From Alphaproteobacteria bacterium (GTDB lineage Bacteria > Pseudomonadota > Alphaproteobacteria > UBA9655), in assembly GCA_019748065.1 (NCBI GenBank), contig JAIEQB010000067.1, positions 1 through 40,062 of the forward strand: a stretch of 40,062 bases of DNA, written 5' to 3'. The notes under the pieces are model-generated. The model ran no database searches and was not told the origin of the DNA. It saw only the letters and a list, made by a program, of their open reading frames with translations. Positions 34,588 through 40,062 of this stretch are shown here, piece after piece (within the stretch, counting starts at the first letter, position 1; each line of letters starts with the position of its first letter). A program made the position numbers and the translations under genes.

Positions 34588-34779
34588 TTTTTATAACCAA
34601 CTCCGAGAATAACATCTACCTTTTGTCTAGCATTTGTAGGGAAAAAATCAAGAAGCCCTTAGGTATCATTAATATGGTTAAAGATAGAGTATAAAATTGT
34701 CCCTACCGAGATTGACCATGAACGTCTAGATTTAGGTATTTGTAGAGAGAAAAATTCAATAGTACGTTAAAAACTTATG

Positions 34780-34815
34780 ATAAAAGAGGGATCATTTTTT
34801 TATCCATAATCCCTC
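34780..34815 (-). terminator. Rho-independent terminator after the small secreted protein gene
   Basis: Minus strand: GAGGGAT (34815-34809) pairs with ATCCCTC (34792-34786), 16-nt A-rich loop, followed by TTTTATC. It lies 15 bp past the stop at 34830. The loop is longer than usual, so strength is uncertain. Confidence 0.5.
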
Positions 34816-34829
34816 CTCTTCCTCTAATA

Positions 34830-35423
34830 TCAATGTTCTCTTATATTTTCAGCAAAGCTTTGTCTATCTTCTTCACTATCATCACTATTATAGTGGTACT
34901 GATGAGACTGAGAATCTCTATTTCTAATAATGTTCTCAATTTCATTTAGGCGTCTGTCAAGTCTATCCTGAAGGTCAGGGGCTGCTTCTGGAGCGGGAAT
35001 GGATTCAAGAGAAGCTCCTATATTTGAATAAGGATAAATTAGTTGAAGAGCATTATTCGCAGCATTTTCCGCATCATCGGCATCTCTTTGATTCCTAATG
35101 CCTCTAAATGTAATAAAAAGTTTAAAGTTCTCAACGTCTTCAAAGTCCTCAAGAATCGGGTTAATTAGGCCATTAAGCTTATCAGATAAGGAACTTCTCC
35201 TTACTCGAACAATTTCCTCACCTTCACTCACAGCAGACGCTTGCTCAGTAAAATAAATATCGAGCTCATCCCTATCCTTTTTGTTATGCTTAATCCATCT
35301 CGCTTCTTCTCTGCGAGCTTCTTCCTCGCTCATACCCCATGCTTTATCCGTGGAAGAAAACATCATCGTTCCCACTATGAAAGCTGTAATGATAAATAGC
35401 TTGTTTCTTTTCTTTATCGCCAT
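34830..35423 (-). CDS. Secreted charged protein of unknown function
   Basis: 197 aa, ATG 35423 preceded by TTAGGAGAAG. Residues 1-30 are a signal peptide (hydrophobic core LFIITAFIVGTMMF) ending AWG, then MSEEEARREEARW. The mature part is rich in Asp, Glu, Arg and Asn and largely helical, with a possible coiled coil at about 145-165 (LQDRLDRRLNEIENII) and a polar, His/Ser/Asp-rich end. No domain recognised. It shares the leader design with four other secreted proteins of the window. A terminator-like hairpin follows. Confidence 0.65.
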   Translation of the reverse strand: MAIKKRNKLFIITAFIVGTMMFSSTDKAWGMSEEEARREEARWIKHNKKDRDELDIYFTEQASAVSEGEEIVRVRRSSLSDKLNGLINPILEDFEDVENFKLFITFRGIRNQRDADDAENAANNALQLIYPYSNIGASLESIPAPEAAPDLQDRLDRRLNEIENIIRNRDSQSHQYHYNSDDSEEDRQSFAENIREH

Positions 35424-35624
35424 AATTCTTCTCCTAATTTTTTAAAATTTATTAACAACAATACATGCTGTAAAAGGCATATTACTTATTATTTCTATCT
35501 CTTAGTGTAGAAAGAATCAAGTGATTTTTCGCACCCATTAATCGGCACAACTTTTAAGCAAGAAAACTCTTAGCATGGCCCTGCCCCAAATGTAGGACCA
35601 TGAGCAGTGAGAAAATTCGATTTT

Positions 35625-36475
35625 TTATCCTCCCTTAAAAAGAAGGGTATTGTCTTGGAAGCTAGCGAACTCCTCAGGTGTCATATTGGCTAGCGCACTA
35701 TGAGACCTTTGAGAATTGTATTCTCGCCTCCAAGCTTCAATTTTGACTTTAGCATCTTCTAAGGTTAAAAACCAATATTGGTTTAAGCATTCCTGCCTGA
35801 AGCGGCTGTTAAAGCTTTATATGTAAGCATTGTCTGTAAGTTTGCCAGGCCTTGTGAAGTCTAGAATAACCCCATGGCTGTAAGCCCATAGGTCCAGCTC
35901 CTTTGCTATAAATTCTGGCCCATGGTCCACTCGTATAGCCTTAGGCTTAACATGGACCTTTATAGCTTTCTCTAAGCTCTTTACGACGTCTATGCTTTTA
36001 TAACAGAGTCCTACCCCTATCTGGGGGCTTTGACGGGTAAAGATGTCCAGAATAGTTAAGGCTCTACGCCTCTCTCCTGTAAAAAGCTGATCTGCAACAA
36101 AGTCCATGCACCAGCAGTCATTTTTAGCCTTTATTTCTATGGGATTTTCTCTGACCTTAGCCTGAACACGCCTTTTTGGTCTCTTCTTACGCATTTGCAA
36201 TGATTCCTCACAATAAAGGCAATAAACCCGTTTGTGATTAGTCTCCCATCCTTCTCGCTGCAAAGCTACATGAATACGTCTGTATCCATAATGAAAGCAA
36301 CTATAGGCTATATCTCTTATCTTCTGCTTTAATAATGCCTGCTGATCACCGTGAGGCTTATAATAGTAAAAGGATCTTTGAAACCTCAGGATACGGCAAA
36401 TATGCCTTACACTGGCACCATAGGTACTTTCTAGCTCCTTAACGATGGTGCGCTGATCAACAGGCTTTATCCTTT
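35625..36475 (-). pseudogene. IS3-family transposase OrfB, catalytic Glu codon replaced by a stop
   Basis: The frame starts at the orfA slippery site and reads through DFVADQLFTGERRRALTILD (first Asp), IRVDHGPEFIAKELDLWAYS (second Asp) and RPGKLTDNAYI. It then hits TAA at 35817-35819, precisely at the third catalytic residue (NAFIESFN in relatives, GAA to TAA). The same frame continues to 35625 with SRFRQECLNQYWFLTLEDA. So a single substitution truncated the enzyme and removed the DDE Glu. Confidence 0.9.
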
Positions 36476-36730
36476 TTTTGATAAGACATCCTGCAACATC
36501 TTTTTGTCTAAACTTAGCTCTGCCACAAGTTGCTTAAGCTTCCTATTTTCTTCTTCGATGATCTTTAAACGTTTTACCTCGGAGGGTAACAACCCTCCGT
36601 ACCTAGCTTTCCACCTGTAAAATGTAGCTTGAGATACGCCTAGATGGCGGGTTACGTCTTCAACACTGGTTCTCTCTGCTTGATGCAGCGCTAGGGTTAT
36701 TTGCTCCTCGCTAAATTGTTTCTTCTTCAT
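36467..36730 (-). CDS. IS3-family OrfA with -1 frameshift signal
   Basis: 87 aa. HTH region SVEDVTRHLGVSQATFYRWK, then the leucine-zipper-like RLKIIEEENRKLKQLVAEL that mediates OrfA/OrfAB oligomers. The end reads LSKKG, and the messenger there is A7 followed by GG (36479-36471), the classical site for -1 slippage into orfB. Intact, but its fusion partner carries a stop. Confidence 0.9.
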   Translation of the reverse strand: MKKKQFSEEQITLALHQAERTSVEDVTRHLGVSQATFYRWKARYGGLLPSEVKRLKIIEEENRKLKQLVAELSLDKKMLQDVLSKKG

Positions 36731-36991
36731 CTAAAAATTCTCCTTATTCTTTCATCCTTTTATATTGAGAATTTTCTCATTCCCCCGGTCCTTTTTTCGG
36801 GGTGAAGACCAAGCATTGGCAGCACTTTTAGTTGATAAAGAGAATTACCGATTCCGATAAGCTTTTCCTTAGAGATCAAAATCATGAAATTTTTTTAGCA
36901 AATACCTCAGAGTTAGCCAATATCCTTCCATGTACAGTTAGGGTTTGTTGCGAAGTGGCATAGATAGAGGAGTTTAATATAATGGTGATAG

Positions 36992-37159
36992 AAAGTTACA
37001 CTCTGCACCTTGAGTCAGTGGCGGTGGAACGGAAACGGTCCGAATTACATCAAAGTGGGAAAGAGCATTCTCTATGATCTTTCGGTTATTGAAGATTATG
37101 AAAATAAGAGAGTTCGGCACAACACTTCACAAAAAGAATCTTATGAACCTCGAACTTAA
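36992..37159 (+). pseudogene. Truncated second copy of the small HTH gene
   Basis: The last ~50 codons of the HTH gene at 5111-5335 are repeated, identical from 37001 on, but the start, ribosome-binding site and promoter are missing. An in-frame TAG at 36989-36991 lies just before. Preceding DNA (36805-36990) is unrelated to copy 1 and holds no gene I can support. Confidence 0.88.
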
Positions 37160-37902
37160 AATAACGCACAAAGGACTCAACAAGTTTTGACCTGCAACAC
37201 TGCGTCAATCTTCACAGGTCAAAAACCTGGGATATTGTGCCTCTTTACCCCAGGTGACGCGACGTCTCTAAAAGTAGCCTTGGAGGGTCTCTCCTCCAAG
37301 GTTATTTGGGAGATCTTATCAAAAAAAATCAGCACCCTAACAACAAAAGGACAATACCTATGACCACAAATGACCTAATACAACATGAATTCGAAAACGA
37401 TATTCAGCGCTTTATGCAGATTCGAGAGCAAATTCATGAGGAAATAAAAAAAATAAGTACCTACGCAACCACCCTAGATCAAACAAATAAGCGCCTTGTC
37501 GCTCATTTTGATGTCTTTGAAAAGCTCTCTGAGGAAACTCAAGAGCACATGAAAGTCGTGATCAAAGAAGCCGCGAGGGAAATGGCGAGAGAATCGGCAC
37601 AGCAATTTTCTCAGCTTATCAAGGATTCCATCACCCATAGACTCTTGGAGCTCGATGGATCCATCCAAAATGCCCAAAGTGTGCTAGATGAGACCATGAG
37701 AGATAAATACAAAAAATTAGTACTCTTTTGTTTTATAGGTGTTGTCTTCTCTGGCCTTATCGGACTTGGGGGTGGGTATTTCTATGCCAAACAAAATACC
37801 TATGCTTTGCCAGAAAACTTTATCAGAACTTATGCCCGCGGTCTTAATGCACCCCTAATAACTGAAAAACAACATGTGGAAAAACAAGCAAGGAAAAAAT
37901 GA
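37001..37902 (+). repeat. Copy 2 of the duplicated ~900-bp module
   Basis: Same orientation as 5177-6075. The first 317 bases match exactly, including the three hairpins (37185-37301); after 37317 the two copies differ at scattered sites. Similarity ends at the stop codon of the coding region. Confidence 0.95.
37360..37902 (+). CDS. Coiled-coil, single-pass membrane protein of the mobile module (copy 2)
   Basis: 180 aa, ATG 37360 after AAAAGGA. Same plan as 5533-6075: heptad-rich helices to about residue 115, then a transmembrane helix (LFCFIGVVFSGLIGLGGGYF), then a short tail. About 11 residues differ, most of them mild, and the frame is intact, so selection seems to keep it functional. The HTH gene ahead is broken here, so it must use a promoter from the flank or none. 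A good terminator follows at 37927. Confidence 0.65.
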   Translation: MTTNDLIQHEFENDIQRFMQIREQIHEEIKKISTYATTLDQTNKRLVAHFDVFEKLSEETQEHMKVVIKEAAREMARESAQQFSQLIKDSITHRLLELDGSIQNAQSVLDETMRDKYKKLVLFCFIGVVFSGLIGLGGGYFYAKQNTYALPENFIRTYARGLNAPLITEKQHVEKQARKK

Positions 37903-37926
37903 GACTAAAAATAAAGTAAGTGATAT

Positions 37927-37964
37927 AAGACCTACCCTTCTTAAGTGGTAGGTCTTATTTTTTA
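37927..37964 (+). terminator. Rho-independent terminator
   Basis: AAGACCTACC (37927-37936) pairs perfectly with GGTAGGTCTT (37947-37956), 10-nt loop, followed by ATTTTTT. It lies 25 bp past the stop of the coiled-coil gene. AT-rich flanks may let it work in both directions, also ending the minus-strand kinase operon. Confidence 0.88.
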
Positions 37965-38044
37965 ACAGACCATTTTATGGTTTTTGTTAAATAAGCAAAA
38001 TATCTGCTTGAGTCATCGTATGTTGTTTTGGATTTAGAACATAA

Positions 38045-38782
38045 TTATTGATCATCTTCAGCAGAATGCGCGTTCTCCATTTGCAGGACATTTTTTGTAA
38101 AATGCTCTAAAGAAAAATTGGCGTTCATTTTTGTTAACTTTCCTTGAGTTTTGTAAAGGTCAATTACTTCTTTAACCGTTTGGTTATAGAGCTCAATTCT
38201 CTTCACAAAAGTATCAGCATTATCGCAAGGACGCTTAAAAAGAGCTTGTTTACAAAGATCACATGTTCCAGATGTTTTAGGTTGAAGGGTTATTAGGTTA
38301 TAAAGCTTTCCACAAGCGGAGCATGCTTGTCGATTCTGAATCCTTTGTAAGGCTACATATAAAGAAACATCAAGGTAGATAAATCTTACCTGTTCTTGAT
38401 AAGAATGAAGGGTAAGCATTTGATCGATTTGCTGTGCCTGCTCGAGAGTTTTCGGGAACCCATCAAGAATGCATTTTTCTTGATTCTGGAGAAGATTCAT
38501 AATTTTTTTTAATATGATATCTTGAATCACATTTTCAGGAAGAAGAGAGGACGATGCGTTGATTTCTTTTTGATATTTTAAGCCAAGAGGTGTTTTAAGA
38601 CGAATCTCTTCTCTTAGAATATTACCTGTAGAAAGGTGCTTATATCCCCTTTCTTGAAGAATCTCTGCAAAAGTTCCCTTTCCAGCCCCTGGGTATCCAA
38701 AAACGACATATATTTTTATGTCCTTTTGAGAACAATCTTTTTGAAGAGTACAAGTCGAGAAATTTGTCTTTCTATAGTGCAT
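38045..38782 (-). CDS. adk: Adenylate kinase-like nucleoside monophosphate kinase with zinc lid
   Basis: 245 aa from ATG 38782, preceded by AGGAG and overlapping the upstream gene by 11 bp; a longer frame to 38893 lies inside that gene and is unlikely. P-loop GYPGAGKGTFAEI, NMP site HLSTGNILREE and CILDGFPKTLEQAQ are classical Adk motifs. The lid has Cys-x2-Cys-x16-Cys-x2-Cys (CSACGKLYNL...CDLCKQ), a structural zinc site. An N-terminal extension of ~25 residues (MHYRKTNFSTCTLQKD) is unusual. It converts ATP+AMP to 2 ADP. It is not in a ribosomal-protein operon, the common adk place, and may be a second, acquired copy. Confidence 0.82.
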   Translation of the reverse strand: MHYRKTNFSTCTLQKDCSQKDIKIYVVFGYPGAGKGTFAEILQERGYKHLSTGNILREEIRLKTPLGLKYQKEINASSSLLPENVIQDIILKKIMNLLQNQEKCILDGFPKTLEQAQQIDQMLTLHSYQEQVRFIYLDVSLYVALQRIQNRQACSACGKLYNLITLQPKTSGTCDLCKQALFKRPCDNADTFVKRIELYNQTVKEVIDLYKTQGKLTKMNANFSLEHFTKNVLQMENAHSAEDDQ

Positions 38783-39689
38783 TAGCTCTCTCCTGAAGAG
38801 AAGGCTTACCCTGAAGAAAGATTTTTTGAGAATAAACCTTGAGAAGGTTATAAAGTTGCTCATTATTAAAAAAAACAGGCCGCCCATTAGCAACTTGGAG
38901 ACTGTGTTTTAAAAAATAAAGAGTGGGAACCCCAAAAACATTAAGAATACGTGTACAGGGCTCTCCAAGCTCTTTCCGTTTTGCAAAAAAATAAAGAGCT
39001 TTTTCTTGGGCTTCATTAGGGTATGTGTATAGAGTAGATTGTTTCTGAGTCTTATCTATGCTTTTTAAAACTTCTTTTTTAAGATTGGAAATTATCATTT
39101 CTTTGTCTTCTAAGGTATCAATAAATTGGATATTTTTAATGCCAAACTGAGGGAGTTCTTTTTTATAAAATTGATGTAAGGCCTTTAAAAACCTTTCTTC
39201 AGACCAGGGCCAAGGGATTTGATCTCCACGTAAACGTCGACGTTGTAACCCAATCTCGGGGTGGACATCAAAAACAAAGAGTTTATTAAAAGGAATTTCC
39301 AAAAGATTATTAATGAAGAGTCTTATCTGATTATGATAGTAGTGGGTGCCTTTTAAAGCATCTAGGGCATAAATATAAGCAAAATTTGAGAAGTATGTTC
39401 TATCTGTCATAAAACAAAGGGAAGGATCTTTAATGGTCTTTAGAAGAGTCATCCTTTCAATCCATAAACGTAAATAAACGTCTCCCTGATCTCTCATGGG
39501 AAGTTTTCCATAGGGAGAGTTTGGCTCAAAGTTGATTTCCGAAAGAAGAATCGTTTTTCCTTCTAGCTCCTCAGCAATTGTGGCAAGGATAGTTGTTTTT
39601 CCAGCTCCGGGAAGACCTTCAATACCAATAATCTGACTTGTCTTAGAACAGGGCAATGCTTTTGAAGGCGAAACTAAAGTAACACTCAT
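38772..39689 (-). CDS. Deoxynucleoside/thymidylate-kinase-like P-loop protein
   Basis: 305 aa. IIGIEGLPGAGKTTILATIA (about 20-39) is a P-loop as in thymidylate and deoxynucleoside kinases. TDRTYFSNFAYIYALDAL (about 95-112) corresponds to the DR(Y/F) motif that holds the substrate. KLFVFDVHPEIGLQRRRLRG (about 138-157) is the lid-type region, with the usual (L/V)x(D)xxPExxxxR. The last ~90 residues (for example RILNVFGVPTLYFLKHSLQV) have no match I recall. Spaced 12 bp after the incomplete gene and overlapping adk, so the three are one operon. Substrate unknown. Confidence 0.65.
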   Translation of the reverse strand: MSVTLVSPSKALPCSKTSQIIGIEGLPGAGKTTILATIAEELEGKTILLSEINFEPNSPYGKLPMRDQGDVYLRLWIERMTLLKTIKDPSLCFMTDRTYFSNFAYIYALDALKGTHYYHNQIRLFINNLLEIPFNKLFVFDVHPEIGLQRRRLRGDQIPWPWSEERFLKALHQFYKKELPQFGIKNIQFIDTLEDKEMIISNLKKEVLKSIDKTQKQSTLYTYPNEAQEKALYFFAKRKELGEPCTRILNVFGVPTLYFLKHSLQVANGRPVFFNNEQLYNLLKVYSQKIFLQGKPSLQERANAL

Positions 39690-39701
39690 AAATTCTTCTA
39701 T

Positions 39702-40062
39702 TTATCCTGCTAAACTATAAGCAATGGTTTCTTCAGAGAGAGGCTTAGGGTGTTGCTGGAATCTCTTCATAGGCTTAATTTGTATGATCCTATCTGTCAA
39801 ACGCCTTTCCACATCTTGTCCAATCTCAGGAGCAACCTCTTTTAAGTGAGAAATCTTTTCACTACACTCTGGATAATTATTGTAGTAATCAATGGCTTGA
39901 GATATTTGTGTTTCAGAAACATCATAATGTCCCAACTTTAGAAGCTCTAAGAAGTCTCGAAATTCTTTAAAAGAAGGGTTCCTCTTGATTTCTTGATCAA
40001 CAACAGAATAACGGGCCTTTTTATAAAGAGTTATGAGTTTTTCCGGAGATTCATAAATAAGA
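39702..40062 (-). CDS. Partial gene at the window edge, unknown function
   Basis: The C-terminal ~120 residues of a protein whose start lies beyond base 40062. The frame is open to the edge (IYESPEKLITLYKKARYS, FRDFLELLKLGHYDVSETQ) and ends SEETIAYSLAG. Helical and charged, with no motif recognised. First visible member of the nucleotide-kinase operon. Confidence 0.6.
   Translation of the reverse strand, partial: LIYESPEKLITLYKKARYSVVDQEIKRNPSFKEFRDFLELLKLGHYDVSETQISQAIDYYNNYPECSEKISHLKEVAPEIGQDVERRLTDRIIQIKPMKRFQQHPKPLSEETIAYSLAG

Larger units (their letters stand above)
35582..36804 (-). mobile_element. IS3-family (IS407-like) insertion sequence
   Basis: About 1.2 kb with imperfect ~35-bp inverted ends. 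The left end has CCCCAAATGTAGGACC ... TGAGAAAATTC from 35584. The right end, on the minus strand, has CCCCGAAAAAAGGACC ... TGAGAAAATTC from 36802. It holds overlapping orfA and orfB in the usual -1 arrangement. OrfB has a nonsense codon at its catalytic Glu, so the copy cannot make active transposase by itself. No clear target duplication seen. Confidence 0.88.

Noticed and set aside
38783-38893. N-terminal extension of the adenylate kinase with a hydrophobic segment
   Set aside because: It is entirely within the coding end of the upstream kinase gene; ATG 38782 has AGGAG and gives a short coupled overlap.

Overview
The window reads as chromosome of an AT-rich alphaproteobacterium that is probably host-associated. 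The tsaE-amgK-murU order (tRNA-threonylcarbamoyladenosine ATPase plus the MurNAc salvage pair) is typical of Alphaproteobacteria. The Ti-plasmid-type TraC/TraD pair, the many decayed genes and insertion sequences, and a set of secreted proteins with eukaryote-like domains (LRR, N4BP2-type Smr, trypsin-like protease, Tc/Rhs toxin) resemble intracellular lineages such as Holosporales or Rickettsiales. That placement is inference; no phylogeny was run.

Layout. 1-2745: the 5' end of a 16S rRNA gene on the minus strand with its leader and a strong promoter, then the murU/amgK/tsaE operon and a tRNA-Ala(GGC). 2935-4870: a membrane-anchored degenerate histidine-kinase-like protein facing an XRE regulator. 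5033-8295: an accessory island with a small HTH gene, a hairpin-rich spacer, a coiled-coil membrane protein, and an AbiE-type toxin-antitoxin operon with a likely operator and a third gene. 8667-11898: debris of a surface-polysaccharide locus (phosphomannomutase, ugd, galU and an ABC exporter, all broken), cut at its right edge by an ISNCY-like element (11899-13282).

13298-26257: the most distinctive block. It holds a secreted Smr-domain protein, a secreted LRR protein and a 2828-aa SpvB/Rhs (Tc-toxin-like) protein with a 361-aa C-terminal tail I do not recognise. Three tandem ~100-aa paralogues precede the giant gene on the same strand and look co-transcribed with it. 26258-28900: a small candidate lipoprotein, traD/traC with a candidate oriT beside them, and a truncated group II intron.

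28908-37964: further secreted proteins of unknown function, remnants of metG and recD2 (the latter fused in frame to a secreted protease), an AAA/DUF234 fragment, a Nuc-type phospholipase-D nuclease, an IS3-family element with an inactivating nonsense codon, and a second copy of the 5.2-6.1 kb module. 38045-40062: a minus-strand unit with a Zn-lid adenylate kinase, a deoxynucleoside/thymidylate-kinase-like P-loop protein and an incomplete gene at the window edge.

Two themes tie the window together. First, five otherwise unrelated predicted secreted proteins share one N-terminal design: signal peptide, small residue, Met, then an acidic run. Together with the Rhs locus they suggest a host-interaction arsenal. 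Second, gene decay by single nonsense or frameshift changes and by deletions is frequent, as expected for a symbiont genome carrying mobile DNA.
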